From Eublepharis macularius (lineage: Eukaryota; Chordata; Lepidosauria; Squamata; Eublepharidae), in contig NC_072792.1 in NCBI RefSeq assembly GCF_028583425.1, positions 156,184,676-156,248,675 on the forward strand: a DNA stretch of 64,000 nucleotides. The letters run 5' to 3'. Under the pieces are notes generated by a model. It worked only from the letters and a program-made list of their open reading frames with translations, was not told the origin of the DNA and did no database searches. Positions 34,716 to 47,840 of this stretch are shown here, one piece after another. A program made the position numbers and the translations under genes. The first letter of the stretch is position 1. Each line of letters begins with the position of its first letter.

Positions 34716-34719
34716 CAGA

Positions 34720-34905
34720 TAAACAGGTTTGAAATAAAGTTACATTATTCTTCTCTCTTCCACTCTACCCTCACAAGAACAAGGTAGGTTCAGGTGAGAG
34801 ATCGTGATAGTCTCAAGGTTACTCAGCAAGCTTTCATGGCAGAGTGAGGATTTGATCCTAGTTATCCCTGATCCTAGCCTAGAACTCTAACCACTACACA
34901 CATGG
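34720..34905 (-). mobile_element. tRNA-derived SINE, reverse orientation, decayed
   Basis: Body CCCTCACAAGAACAAGGTAG, then CATGGCAGAGTGAGGATTTG and CTCTAACCACTACACACATG (complement of a tRNA-like head). Confidence 0.6.
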
Positions 34906-35021
34906 GTTATCTCATGCCACCAGAGGGCTTAACACATTGCAAGGATTTCACTCAACAAGCCCAAGTCTAGCACTTTTTTTATCGACCACAATATTGAGTG
35001 AGGCAAAACTTGGGTTCTTGC

Positions 35022-35240
35022 TAGGTTGCCAGCTCCAGGTTGGGAGAATCCTGGAGATTTGTAGGGTGGAACCTGGGGAGAGTGCGGGGTCGAGTGTGGG
35101 CTGGACTTCAGTTGGGTATAATGCCATACAGTCCAGTCTCTAAAATAGCCATTTCCTCCAGGGGAACTGATCTCTGTCATCTGGAGATCAGTTGTAATTC
35201 CAGGAGATCTCTAGGCTCCACCTGGAGGTTGGCCAACCTA
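35022..35240. mobile_element. hAT-type MITE (TAGGGTTGCC family)
   Basis: TAGGTTGCCAGCTCCAGG at the left, CCTGGAGGTTGGCCAACCTA at the right. Flanks GTTCTTGC (35014-35021) and ATTCTTGA (35241-35248) share TTCTTG, an aged 8-bp TSD. Confidence 0.75.
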
Positions 35241-35249
35241 ATTCTTGAA

Positions 35250-37880
35250 TCAAGGTAGGATTCCAGATGATGTGTTCATGAATACAGAGTCATATAAGTC
35301 TTCTTCATTTCATTTTCATGTGTTAATTTATATCTGGCCTTTGCCTACAAATAGGGCCCCTAAAGCAGCTCTCAACAAAAAATAAAGTACAATAATACCC
35401 AACCACCCCAAAAAACAGAGGAGAAGGGAAGAAGGAAGTCTTCTAAATGTGGAACTGATCTCTCTCTATTCCACTCTTCTGCAAAATGATCTTCCTGCCT
35501 GATCCAAGTATCATCCTCAGGCTAAGAGCCAAAGGCCAAGGAAAGAAGCCTTCAATGAAACAAACACACAGTCTGGATGTTACCGGCTGGCAGCCATCAT
35601 CACCGTCTATTTTGTGTTTTTGAGTAGAAGGGTATTGGGTGCTGCATCATGCAGTATTGCAGGAGGATTAGAACAACGGATCAATCAAGTCCCAAAGGAG
35701 TCTGGGATGGTCAGGAAACAGTGGCTTGGAGTATGGCTCAGAGGGCAGGTTATGATTATAGCATTCATAGTTCACTCTGTTACTTTGGGAGGATAAAGCA
35801 GATTCAGAATTTGTACATCCCTGCCTACACAGAAGCAGATTAATAGTCTGCAGTGCCAGTGTTCTTTCAGGAACACTTTTGTGTGTGCACAAAACACATT
35901 CCTGTGATTTATGGATTGATTTTATTGGTTGCCTGCACCATTCCAAAGAATGGGAAGTCACATCAATGCCCTGAAAATTCTGGAGGGGTGACCAAGATGC
36001 AGCAAAATAAACAGGAATTTTATAGCGTCTTAAAGACAACAAAGTGCCACAAAGCTCCTATTAGTTATACTCAGCTGCACATTACATTGTAGGTACATAT
36101 CCAGATGTGCATCTGAGCTGCAGGCAACAAATGCTGAATGCCATACACTTTTCCTGATTCAGCATCAGGAAACATGCTAGCATTGCACACATCCACAATT
36201 GTTGGATGTGTGCAATGCAGGCAGGCATTCCATCCAAGCGCATAGCATACTGTTAAGCATGAACATGCATATGTCCATTACTGCATTACTAGAAAAAATT
36301 ATGGTTCATTCAATCAAAAAACACATTTCTAGGGTTATTTAAATGTGTATTGTGTAATAAATGACCCACCCAAGAAAAGGGCTTGGAGTCTTAAAAAACA
36401 ATCTTGGGAAACATTTTAAGATTTTTTTTAAAAAAACTTGGTTGTAGCCTAAGCAACTTGGTATCCAAATCACTAATTCAAATCAGATTAAAACATCTTT
36501 AGGTTAATGGGTCAGTAATCCACATGTGCTAAAATGTGGGTTACCAGTTAAATCTCTTGAGGCTCCGAAATTCAGATAAACCAAGCAGGGATTAAACCGC
36601 TCAGGCTGTATTAGTCTCTTTAGGAAATCCCAAACTGAAATTTTTACAGATAAAGACTTCAAGTGAACACTGGTCAGTCATCCGTTGGGGTGAATGTAAC
36701 ATGCACCTTTCTAATAAAAGTTATTCCATAGTGTTCATCACCTACTCTCTAGTTACTGTCATCTTGGAACATATTTAAAGAGAAAATTAACACAACTCCT
36801 TTTGAAATTTATTACTTTTTTTAGTGCTATGCTTCTTTTACAGTGAACCCATTGTGACTTCATAAATGGAGGGAAACCGTGGCTGCTTCTACACCCTGGG
36901 ATTTTCCCAGGGTGGAACACAGCATGCTCACATTTTTGGGGGGTGGGGGGTGGGGAACTCCACACAATGATGTGCTCTTTCAGAACAAATGGTAAAGCCC
37001 TGGGAGCACATCATTGTGTGAAATTCCTAGGACTTTACCCTTTAAGCAAGAGCAGAGGAAAAACTTCCTGTGCTCCAATTTAAACAGTGGTTGTGAACAA
37101 TGCCTTTGTGTACACAGCCAATCCGGTGAGGAGGTAGAGCTAAGCTTTCACCTTTCATCTCCACCCTGCCCACTTCTGCTTCCATAGTAGGGGTGACTTT
37201 TCCCACCCTCATATGGTGGTAGCAACCTGTGCTTTTATCTTTGGCTGCCAGCAATGGATTTGCCTATGCTTCTGAAACTGGAGCTGTTTGTAAGGACATG
37301 TGAAACTCAAGACAGATATTTGTCTAAACTTGTTCACTCTCTTCATCTGGGATAAGAGTTTTAGGAAGGTGGTGGCACCCCATATTCAGTTACCCTTATT
37401 TTGAGTGGGATTCAAAGGAACTCCCCGCTATGTGGGAGGGGTCTTCCACTCATGTACATGCTAAAGCATCACTCAAGAAAGATGAGTCTAACTCCTACAA
37501 TGATCCATAGCTTGTGCAAGAGTTTGAACAACGCCTTACATAAGTAGAAAATTGGGAACTGCTTACAAACCTACCTATTTTGGGTCTTTGGATCCACAGT
37601 TTTTCGAATTCACCCAGTGAAAATGTGTTGCAGCAACTAACTAGCTGAGATGCTGGGAGATCTGTGACAGGATCTTCCCAGCTTTTAAAAAAGCCCAAAT
37701 AACAGCCAAGTAAGGCTCTAATTTCAACTGGGGCTATAGTATGTGAGGAAAGGAGAGGGTTAATTGTCTTGAATCTTTGCCTGAATTCTAATTCAGGACT
37801 TTCATATTGGATCCCATCTGTGAAGTTCTTTTGGAGGAGAACAATAGCTTCCTTCAAAAGAAACTTCACATGTATACATT
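35250..37880. other. Intergenic with two small inverted repeats
   Basis: No supported gene. ATTGCACACATCCA is mirrored by TGGATGTGTGCAAT around 36183-36217, with a 7-nt loop. CACACAATGATGTGCTC (36961-36977) is mirrored by GAGCACATCATTGTGTG at about 37004-37020. Both may be cores of decayed MITEs. Confidence 0.5.
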
Positions 37881-37887
37881 TCTATGC

Positions 37888-38010
37888 TTCTGAGGAAGGG
37901 GCTCTGACTCACCGAAGCTCTTGCTGGAATACATCTTTTTAATCTTCAAGGTACTATTGGACTCCTGTGTAATTTTGCTGCAACACACTCACATGGCTAC
38001 CCCTCTGGAA
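37888..38010 (+). repeat. Penelope-like 3' end fragment
   Basis: CTGAGGAAGGGGCTCTGACT then ACCGAAGCTC, AATCTTCAAGGTACTATTGG and CAACACACTCACATGGCTAC. CTGAGGA fits CTGANGA, but GAAG replaces GAAA. Confidence 0.5.
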
Positions 38011-38180
38011 ACAGAAATGCAAAGTAACTATACACAAAAAAGTAGCCCCAAATGAATATACAGACAGTTCCCTACTACTTCCAGAGCGTATTGGATTGCA
38101 TTTCTGCGCCATCCTCCTCCAAATATCTCAGGAAAGCATATGTGTAATGCTCAGTCACAACAAACCTGTGAGCTGAGTTA

Positions 38181-38330
38181 GGCTGATTCCGCACACGTTG
38201 GATAATACACTTCCAATCCTCTTTATAGATCATTTGGAACAGATTTTTTCATGTGCGGAACAAAAAATCCACCTCAAACGATTGATAAAGTGCATTGAAA
38301 GCGCATTATCCAGCGTGTGCGGAATCAGCC
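38181..38330. mobile_element. Palindromic MITE, about 70-bp arms
   Basis: GGCTGATTCCGCACACGTTG at the left is mirrored by the right end, which finishes GTGTGCGGAATCAGCC. The internal ATGTGCGGAACAAAAAATCC region is at the centre. TSD unclear. A decayed relative lies at 51928-52103. Confidence 0.75.
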
Positions 38331-38339
38331 AGTGAGAGA

Positions 38340-38910
38340 ACCCCAACATCACCTGATGACCCTTAACCAGTGCTTTTGTGGGGAGTTTTAAAAAGTGCCC
38401 ACGCTCATGTATAAAGTTGCACCAATTCCCCCCTCTCTCTGCAGATCCCCACTAGGCTGTTTCTCTGAGGTCCCCTTCTGCTTCTTCTTCCTCCTCCTCC
38501 CTTTTGAAAATAATGCTAGTTTAGTCTGGAAGGTGACTAGAAGGCAATAAGGATATATTTAATGTTATTTCAAATAACCTAACCTGAGATATGGTGTTGT
38601 GGTTTATTGTATTAGCATCACTTAGTAGACATGTACAAAAGCTGGCAATTCCCTTCCCAAGGCACATTTGATTTGATAAAGTGCTATTATTTTGCTTTAG
38701 CTTAATTGGGTTAACGAGGAAGGATGACAGCTATGAAGGTGGGAATGACAAAATACCTGCATCTGCCTTGCTTTTGATGACAATCATCCTGACAGCAGGT
38801 CCTCTGATGATTCTGGAGCTCTTGTCTCCATGGAAAGAGTTAGCCTTTTGAAAGTCTTCATCTAAAAAGAGAATCTAGATTTTCTCATTTCAATGGCTGC
38901 TTCTGGGATG
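38340..38910. other. Intergenic, nothing recognised
   Basis: No supported gene or repeat. Confidence 0.5.
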
Positions 38911-38914
38911 TGGA

Positions 38915-39100
38915 ATGATATGGTATAGCTGCATCTTTTCAGATCTTGGAAGCTAAGCAAGGTGTGTTCTTGGACCCACCAAGGAAGACTCTGCAGAGGG
39001 AGACAGTGGCAAACCACCTCTGCTTCTCAGTTGCCTTGAAAGCCCCTTGCTGGGATCGCCATAATCCAGTTGTGATTTGACATTGCTTGCATACATACAT
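38915..39100 (-). mobile_element. BovB-tailed SINE, reverse orientation
   Basis: CTTGGAAGCTAAGCAAGGTG, GACTCTGCAGAGGGAGACAG, TGGCAAACCACCTCTGCTTC and CCTTGAAAGCCCCTTGCTGG are the complement of the landmarks at 6155. Confidence 0.7.
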
Positions 39101-39105
39101 ATAGC

Positions 39106-39815
39106 TGCTGTCACAGAGTGAGTCTGTCTTGTGGACTCATTGCCTCTGTGAATGTAGAGGCATGTTCCATTATAACACAGCATCTACACCAGACGATTGT
39201 CCATTGTATTCCCCCTTCCCTCTTGTGCCTACTGTTTCTTCCCCCACCCTCACTACTAGAGGACTTTTTGGCAGCTTGGGAAAAAAACAGTAGTAGGTAT
39301 ATCACTCTAGTGTTATAGAAATATACCTACTACCGAATTTGAGAAAGTGGCCAATGTGGGTGGGGAGGTGTGAAAATCCATACCTTTCCATCCACATGTA
39401 AGCAAACCCACTCTGATTCCAATTTTTCCAGAAATATTGGAACAAAGCAGATTTAGGAAACATGACAAACTTCCAGAAACTACAGAATATGATAGGAAGA
39501 GAATGGGTGGCAGGCAAACCAATCTTCTATGTGGAAGCAACCTTTCTAAATAATTTGCTCTTTGGTGGGTAAAGTGGTGGTGGTGGGGAATAGAAGGTAA
39601 GGCATTTCTTCAAGAAATATTTTTAGGTTTATGTCTATAGCTGATGTAAAAGGTATTCAGGACATTTGCACATTTCTTGGAAACAACATATCTGTAACAT
39701 TTTCTGAGATTTGCATTGGTGAACTTGGAACTCAGAACAGACTGAGTTTTTGGAGACTGCAGTTCTCTAGTTCATTTTGGATCTGTAGAGCACATCAGCT
39801 GCAATTTAGAGAGTT
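39106..39815. other. Intergenic with a 12-bp perfect hairpin
   Basis: GTAGTAGGTATA near 39290-39301 is mirrored by TATACCTACTAC near 39322-39333. No gene seen. Confidence 0.5.
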
Positions 39816-39817
39816 TC

Positions 39818-40345
39818 GTAGACTCATAGGGTTGGAAGAAACCTCCAGGGTCATCTAGTCGAACCCCCTGCACAATGCAGGAAATTCACAACTACCTCCC
39901 CCTCCACACCCCCAGTGACCCGTGCTCCATGCCCAGAAGATGAGAAAACACCTCCAGGATCCCTAGCCAAACTGGCTTGGGGGAAACTGCTTCCTGACCC
40001 CAAAGTGGCGATCGGCATTACCCTGGGCATGTAAAAAGGGGCCACGAGAACTGAGCACTGATGTAACCCTTCCTACCCTCCCTCTCATGATCTGCCTCAC
40101 AGAATCAGCATTGCTGTCAGATGGCCACCTAGCCTCTGCTTAAAAACCTCCAAATGAAAGCCCACCACCTCCCAAGGAAGCCTGTTCCGCTGAGGGACCG
40201 AGCTAACTGTCGGGAAGTTCTTCCTAAAGTTTAGCCGAAAACTCTGTTGATTTATTTCATCCTGTTGGTTCCAGTCCAATCTTCTGGGGCAACAGAAAAC
40301 AACTCCGCACCATCCTCTATATGACAGCCCTTAAAGTATTTCCCT
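39818..40345 (-). mobile_element. CR1-like LINE 3' end, reverse orientation
   Basis: Minus-strand frame 40279-40097 shows FRLNFRKNFPTVSSVPQRNR followed by LPWEVVG and LEVFKQRLGGHL, the usual end of this LINE protein. It is followed by the 3' text complementary to CCCCTGCACAATGCAGG and CATAGGGTTGGAAGAAACCT. Upstream parts are missing (5' truncation). Confidence 0.75.
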
Positions 40346-42049
40346 TCAAGTTTTGTTTTAGGTACTCCCGAAAACAGGCCAGTACAATTGTGACCCATAA
40401 GTTCAAATCGCACCAGCTATATTATTATGGCCCATCGAGTGCTAAATTCCCCCCTCCCATTTACAATTTGAGGCAGTCAGCAAGTTTATTGAGGCCCTAG
40501 TTGTTTGTCATATTTGGCTAGCAGGCTTAGTTCAGCTGCATGAACCCTGCTTGAACTTTGACTTTACTCTTTGAACAGAAGCTGCCCTTGTTATGTTACA
40601 CAAAATGATTTTGGAACGGGCCAGAGTTTCAGACGTGGCCTGGCTTTGTGCGTATATCTTGCTGGTAGAAAAGAAACAATATGGAGTCTACAGAGATAAA
40701 GCATGTGGATTGTGATCATAAGTCATGACGGAACTGGCTCCAATTCAGAGATGTCTTAGTGTAACAGGAAGTTTCAAACACATTCTCCTGTGGTTGATAA
40801 TCCATAGATCCTCCTATCTTTTCTAAAAAGATGGTGAATCTCAGTCCAGGTGTCCCTCCTCTTTATCAGGAAGATCCCTTCTTAGAACTTTGGGCCATGG
40901 CTGTCCAACAAGAGAAAGGACGAAATTATCAAAATCTATGATAGCTGAGTAAACTTCTCAGTTTGGAGAAAGTATACTTCTACATCCAAGATGATAAGAA
41001 ACAGCCTTGAAGGATGACCCACTTGTGAACTTTCAGAGGCTGGCCACTGTGAGAAACCAAATGCTGTCCTAGACGGACCTTGGTTTGACAGTCCTGAATG
41101 TTATATTGTGCATTGTTTTCAAAAGTTGTAAGAGAAAGAACAAAAAACTATGCTTTCATGTCAAGCTATCTGTAGGCTTTGAATATTATGATCCCAGGAA
41201 GCAGAAACATAAGAACAGCCCTACTTGTTCTGACTAATGGACCATCTAGTCCAGCATCTGGTTTCATACACAAGCAAATCAGTTGTCCCCCCATTACTTT
41301 TAGGTGCTGATGTTGTCTTTTTTATAGTGTCTGATGACAACCCAACAAGACATTGGTTTGTGCAACAACATATGCCTCCAGCTTTCTGAAACATAGAATG
41401 GCCCCTAAAAATACAGCAGAGGGCCTTGGTGAAGATATGAAAAGCCTATTAGAACAGCAATAAAATAATTTGTCTCAGTAGGTTCAGCAATGAAATAATT
41501 CGTCTCAGCATGTTCAGTCATCTACTCCCATAGATGCTATCAAGAAAACACTTGGACATCTCTCTGCCAGGATGATGGATATTGTGTTTTAAGTTACTGG
41601 ATTGGACTGTATGATCTATTGTGTCTGTACAATTACATGAATGTTAGTGCATTTCACTACAAGCAACAAGAGTCCTTATGATGACAACAAATTAATGAGT
41701 TTGGTGGAGTGGATCTTGGGATCACTTTAGAATGAATAAATCATGTCTGAGTTCCCTGGAAACTCATTGTTTTCTATCACCAATCAAAGCTGAAAGTAAA
41801 ACAAAAGGCTGGAAATTATTACCTTTTGGACTTGTTGCCGACTTCGCAGTCAAGATGGCTACCAAACTGCAGTACGATACTGGCATATTTCGATCACTCT
41901 CACAAAACTGGCTGCACCCAGTTCCAGCCCCCAAACATCAAAAATAAGCATTGCCATGCTGAGTCAGAGCCATGCCCCTAAGTTCTACATCCTGGCTAAC
42001 AACAAGAGGTCAGAGAACATCTGGGGGACTAAAGTTTGAAAGCTAGGTA
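40346..42049. other. Intergenic, nothing firm
   Basis: A weak LINE-like fragment (GGACCATCTAGTCCAGCATC) is at about 41250-41269. No supported gene. Confidence 0.45.
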
Positions 42050-42057
42050 GTTGTGCG

Positions 42058-42749
42058 TAGACATGGGCATGAACAGAAAAAAACTCAAACATGGTGTTTG
42101 TTGTTAGTTGCCATCCACGAACAATGAATATTGATTAACATGATCCTGTTCACAAATATGTTAATTGTTCGTGGGGGGCAGCAGGCTCTCCTCCAGCCAT
42201 CAATATCCCTACTGCACCACTCCAAGAAACCCTACCTGAGCAGGCAGCAGGAAATGTACCAATACTAAATAATAGCTTGGCCCCAGAGCCTGGCAGCAGC
42301 CCCGGAACCTGAAGGGGTAGATCCCTATTCTACCACACACAAAGAAAATTCAAGCTCCAATGCACTCACCCTGTCTCTCTAACAGCAGCTTTCTCTCCCT
42401 GAAAGCTAGAGCTGGAAGCCCCCCCCCCGGTCTTTTCCTCTTGTAACAAATTTGGAGCTCCAGTCCACACTTGGGAGGAAGACCTGCCTATCAAGCTAAA
42501 TTGGGCTTAGATTGGGGTTTCCAGGGCAACTGCAGGAGTTCAGACAGAGTTCAGACAATCCCTTCCTAAGTTGCCAAGGGAATTGATTGCAGGTGCCAGA
42601 CTGTCTGGCTTGACGAACAGCAATGAACGAAGCTTGCAACGACCACCTGTTCATTTAGAATGGGGCCTCACAAACAGCTTGTTCGCAAACAGCAGATTGG
42701 GCTGTTCGTGGCTTTTTTTAGTCCGTATTGCTGTTTGTGCCCATCTCTA
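42058..42749. mobile_element. hAT element derivative (TAGAGATGGGC type), 8-bp TSD
   Basis: Termini TAGACATGGGCATGAAC and GTTTGTGCCCATCTCTA are imperfect inverted repeats. Flanks GTTGTGCG (42050-42057) and GTTGTGAG (42750-42757) match 7 of 8. Subterminal GTTCGTG/CACGAAC-like motifs recur at both ends. It is 692 bp with no transposase. Confidence 0.85.
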
Positions 42750-42824
42750 GTTGTGAGATCTCATCGCTACCTCTCCAAAACTAGTAGTGAGAAAGGTACA
42801 TTCTGTCTTCAGAGGCTGTACTCT

Positions 42825-43005
42825 TTATTTATGTAGTACTTTTTAATGTTGCTCTTCACCCAAGGGGCGTTTTAGCCTTACAACAACAACCCTGTGAAGT
42901 ATACTAGGCTCAGAGAGAGTGACTGACCTGAGCTTCCATGACAGAATGGGGATTGTAACCTGGATTTTCAAGATCCTAGCCTGGCACACTAACTGCTAAA
43001 GCACG
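42825..43005 (-). mobile_element. tRNA-derived SINE, reverse orientation, decayed
   Basis: CTTTATTTATGTAGTACTTT tail, CCCTGTGAAGTATACTAGGC body, CATGACAGAATGGGGATTG and CACTAACTGCTAAAGCACG at the head end. Confidence 0.6.
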
Positions 43006-43009
43006 AGGG

Positions 43010-43760
43010 CTTTCATGACTTCCTTCATGTAGGTCTTCATGAAAAATTTCCATGTATCATAACAGACACAGTATATGTATTGAATGAAAACCAGATTGCA
43101 TTATCTCTGACCTTGGTTTTCTATGTATATTAAATTTCAGACATTTAATAAAAATTATTCAGATAATACAAAGGTATAAGGGGCAATGAGAAAGAATGGG
43201 CAGTTCCTTTTTAAAAAACAGAGTGGTCTTCATCAGCTGTTGCGCTTGTTTCAACAGAGCTTGCGATGAACCCTACATAACCACAGAAGGCAAAATTAAC
43301 CACATGACTTGAGCATTAAGGTCAGGACTGGATTAATCATTATGGTATATGCTGTACCGAGCAGAACCCCAGGCCAAATTGCCATGCTTCAGTTATTTGG
43401 GAATTTTCCAGTGTGAAGACTGTTATAATGGAGAGCTAATATAGCTTATTAGTTGCAATGAGTAGGAGAGCTGGAAAATCTCTTGTTCAGATTTCATCCC
43501 AGCTCTAAACCTTCTAGATGTTATTTAGGCAGGTTGCTGTTCTTCCACATTCAGACCTTAAGTTGTGTTATGGAGATTTTGATGTGTCAGGAAGAGGAGC
43601 ACACAATCCTTTTCCTGCCCGTTGTTTCTACCCTCCAAGTTACCCCACACACATACAAGTGGCTTTCCCACCCACAGGATTCAAAACCTACCTTCATCAA
43701 TGTTGCTTGATCCCTGCATCTGTTTCCAGGTATATGTTTTTCAGCAACAGGACAGAAGCC
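43010..43760. other. Intergenic, nothing recognised
   Basis: No supported gene or repeat. Confidence 0.5.
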
Positions 43761-43764
43761 ATGA

Positions 43765-43915
43765 CTCATTTGGCTGAGTGCCTGCTTGCATGAAAAAGGT
43801 TGCAGGCTTAACCCTTTTCATGTCCAGTTGAGAAGACCTTTTTTCTAGAGAGCTGCTACCTGTTGCGATACGGACTGGACCAATGATCCAATTCAGGAAA
43901 AAGCAGCTTCATGTT
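43765..43915 (+). mobile_element. tRNA-headed SINE, decayed
   Basis: CATTTGGCTGAGTGCCTGCT (head), AGAGAGCTGCTACC, GGACTGGACCAATGATCCAA and AAGCAGCTTCATGTT (end). It is the same family as at 25940, in the plus orientation. Confidence 0.6.
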
Positions 43916-43919
43916 AATT

Positions 43920-46900
43920 GGCATGCATTTTCATATATAAGTACACATGTGTCTGAAATGAATGAAGAGCAGGACATTAAGAGGAAAATATGTGTTAGAT
44001 TATGACAAAATGCTACACGTGTGAGAATCTTATTCCTGTGTTTCAAGTGGAGATGTAGATATCAGTAACATTTGTATTACAGAGAGATATTTGTAAGACC
44101 ATGGTTTATCCTCCATAACTATTTAGAGTCATATAACCAGACAAAGAGATTGTATTTACAGTTTTGATTTGTTTGCTTTCTGGGTTTAGCCTTTTGTCTT
44201 TTCTATCTAGTTAGTCGATAGAAGAAATTAAAATCCCAACATCAGCCATAATCCTTATGGATATAAATCTGGGATTGGATGTTGAAGGTTCTTAAGAGAG
44301 CCATGGCACTACATATACTGTTCTGTAGTAGGATTAATTGGAGAGGGTTTAAATAAAATGCAGTAGGTTAATGCACTGCCATCTTATTAATTAGAAGTAA
44401 ATCTCTCTGGCCAGGAACAATATCAACTATGCCCTATTTTAAAATAACCCACATCACACATTGCTGTGGGTAAAAGCAGCAAAAAAAATTGTTTCTACTA
44501 TAATTTTTTTTCTTTTAGGTTGGAAACCAGGAATCCAAACAGGATTGCTGTAAAAGAACACACGCTCATGTGCAGTACTGATAGTGAGATACTTCTCTGC
44601 TGAGATGTATCTACTACCACTGTGAGTGGCAAGGAGATTGTCTGCCCTTATTGGTAACCATTAGAAGATAACTGTGGAGTCAGGGGCTATCTTGGCACAT
44701 AGCAATCATCATTCTGCCTGCCCAGAAACCCACATTGATATCAGCAGCCTGGTTCCCACTAGAGATGCCAGCTACTCTGCAGCTGCAGATTTGCACAGTG
44801 CTGACAATAAAATGCTCCCTGCAATCTCCCACACGGCTTCCCAGGGATTAAAGTATGCTTTCCCCTCCCACGCTGTTCACCTTACAGTGGTGGCCACAAA
44901 TGAACTACCTCATTGATTGCTGCTAGAGTAAAATAGTGAATATAACTGGCCTCAACCAGTCCATGATCAAAAGGCATCGAGTTCTCTCCCTGTCTCTAGT
45001 CAGGTGACTTCTGCCACTTTTGCTGGAAGCCTTCCAGGAGCCAAGCTGATGTGTCTTGGGAGATCTATGAGTGGATCTCGTGATTTTTTTTTGTTTCATT
45101 TACTTAACAGGTACCACACCACTGCTCCAGTCAAAGTCATTGCCCCTTGTGCCTGCTTTAAAGTTTTAAAAAAGTGGAGAGATCTGATGTGGGAACTTCA
45201 CCATTGTGTTTGGTTTGGCCCTGGAAATGGGAAATCAGATAATAATCCTCCAATATGACAGTCCATATTGCAAATGTTTTTCTGGGTATCATTTTTTTCT
45301 TCCCTGGGGGGTCATAGATTATCAATATCTAACCAGTCTTTAACACTGGGTCATTAATCCATCGGAGCAGATCTCCCTTATTGCACTTGCCCTCAATAAT
45401 CCTATAAAGCAAGTCTCTTTTAGTTCCCTTCTACTAAATTGGAAGTTAGGCTAAAATCTATGGGTGCCTGCAGGATCTCATAGCAGAAGAAAAACTTGAA
45501 CCCAAGCCCTTCAGCTGTGTATATCATTAGAACCAAGCAAGCGACTCAGTTCTAAACACATTGGCATCCTTCTTGACATTATTAAACTTAGAAAGGTGTC
45601 ACTCTGCTCAGGATAGCACAATACCTTTCCTACTCAACATTATTTCCTCTTTATTTTCTTTCTTTCGGACACAAGAGTGGCTGAGTTGCCTCTTATGTGC
45701 TTTCCTTTTAAAAAGGAAAGACAAGGGCGAGCCCTTTGATTGTGCATATATACCACAAGTGAGATAGATAGTTGTCTCATTACTGTTCTCTCTCTCTGTA
45801 ATAGAGAAAGGGGAAGATTAAAAATGTTGGACGGGTGGATATTGTGGACAGCAACAATATGTAACTATGAAAAGGGTGGTGTTCGCCACCAACGCTAAGA
45901 CTTCTTCCACACTCTTAAGATTCTCCATGTAGCTCTTGTGAATGCAGGCATTTGCCATGATGGAACACCCTGATGGTGGTGTTTACTTCTGACCTTGCAT
46001 TTCTCTTGTCTCAGCCCCTTATGTCTGCAATTTCCCCCTTACCACTGCAGGGCTTCTTTAAATTAGCCATTGCTATATCACTGCAGTGTTATAACAATCT
46101 GATCTACTAGTTTCTCTGAATTCCCAGCTTTAATACTTTTCCTGAAGTAAGAGTCTAGCCCATTTCATTACTGAGATATGAGAGCTATGTGTTATCTACA
46201 ATCCTTCCATATTATTATTATTTAAATGACTTTTATCCCGCAGCTCTCAGTCTAAAAAGTCTTGCAAAGTGGCTTCCAGCATATAAAAGTCCATGTTAAA
46301 AAATACTAAAACTATCAGAAAGAACAATGTTAGAACAGCCAGTTGATAATTGAAAAGGTTTTATTTGCCGCAAGCATCTTGAAATCATTAGTGATAGCAT
46401 GATACAGATGTAGCTCTCTATGGAGGCGCATATGCACACATACAAAGAAGAAGACCCTTTTGTTCTTCATATGACTTTGAGAAACCCTATGGTGGAATAT
46501 CTGAAGGAAATGTTGCAAAAAAATCAGGATTTGTTACTGGTAAACGTTTAATTATATTCTACAGTTGCTTCCAACTCTATTTGTGAGGCTTTTTTGTTCA
46601 CTTTTTTCCAGCATGGGCTTCTGTTTACTTGGGTCTTGAAAGAATGGTTTTGTGTGAATATCTGCATTATGTAATGTGGCAGCTGTGGGTGGGTTGTTGG
46701 CAAGGCGGACGCTAGACCTCTGGACCTAACATCAGAAGCCTTTTCTGCTGGAGAATAAAAAACAGGCCTATAGCAAACTCACAAGGCACTCTCCCTGACC
46801 CAGATTCCAGATATACATAGTGCTCTATAGTTGGTAACATGGAGCATGATTTCAACTCTGAAAGTGTTCTGATTATGTGGGGGGAAAGCATGCAGAAAGC

Positions 46901-47100
46901 AGCTGATCACACGCCCCGTTTCGTATGCTATGTATTTTTATTGCAGATATTTACTTATATCAATTATTTTCAGATCCTCTGCATTTCCATACATTCCAGT
47001 AATTAGACTTCAAAGCATTGACAGGTTATTTAGAAGTGAAAAAATGAAATCCCATTGATTTCTTTTGAGCTGCTTGCAAGAAAATGTATTCTGTATCACA
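43920..47100. other. Intergenic, mostly unique-looking
   Basis: No supported gene or exon. A short SINE-like tail (TTTAAATGACTTTTATCCCG) is at about 46222-46241. Confidence 0.5.
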
Positions 47101-47106
47101 GCCTAA

Positions 47107-47193
47107 AGTTGCAATCCTATGCCTGGGGAATAAGCCTGTCTGAACAAAGAGGCAGCTCTGGGTCCACTTGTGAGTAGACATGAATAGGATTAG
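47107..47193. repeat. Small palindromic repeat (GCAATCCTATG type)
   Basis: Begins TTGCAATCCTATGCCTGGGG and ends GAGTAGACATGAATAGGATT. A second copy is at 47528-47612 (CTGCAATCCTATGGACACTT...AAACATAGGATCAGG). Confidence 0.6.
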
Positions 47194-47645
47194 TCTGTGA
47201 TTACTTTTTTGTGTTTCTTATGTTTTGACAGTCTCGTTTTTCTTGGATTTATTAAAAAAGAACTTGTTTCTGGTGTAAGATAAAGCACTATGGTAGAGGA
47301 ATGATCAATTAATTGTACTATCATTTTCTCTAGTTTGACCAAAGGTGAATACAGACATGCCATTTTCACACCAGATGATGATGCATCTTTTTAAAAATAC
47401 CATGAACAATGACTTTTTAATGTTGGTTCCTTGTTATGCTTGGAACAAGTGCTGGACCTTTCAATTGAATCAAGACCACAGGGGAATCAAGACCTCCATT
47501 AAATCACCACAGGAGAAGCATGAATGTTCCAGCTGCAATCCTATGGACACTTACCAGGAAGTAAAACTCTTTGAATACTATAGAATCTACTTTCAAGTAA
47601 ACATAGGATCAGGCTCTCTAAGCTACTGGAAGCATATGACTAAAG
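47194..47645. other. Intergenic with a second small palindromic repeat
   Basis: The 108-codon frame at 47345-47671 runs through a repeat and into a SINE, so I do not regard it as a gene. Confidence 0.5.
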
Positions 47646-47647
47646 CC

Positions 47648-47840
47648 AGCGAGTATGGTGCAGTGGTCTGAGAGTCGGTCTAGAGCCAGGGAGATCCAGG
47701 TTCATATTCCTGCTTTCCATGAAACATACATAGTTACCTTTTGACAGGCATTGTCAGCTTAAGCTACCTTGCTGGGTTATTGTGAGCACAAACTGAAGGA
47801 GAGGAGAAGCATGGATACCACCCTGAGGTTTGTTGAGGAC
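47648..47840 (+). mobile_element. tRNA-derived SINE
   Basis: AGTATGGTGCAGTGGTCTGA (box-A-like), GAGATCCAGGTTCATATTCC (box-B-like), then TTGCTGGGTTATTGTGAGC. Confidence 0.6.

Noticed and set aside
47345..47671. 108-codon frame as a gene
   Set aside because: It passes through a small palindromic repeat and runs into a SINE.
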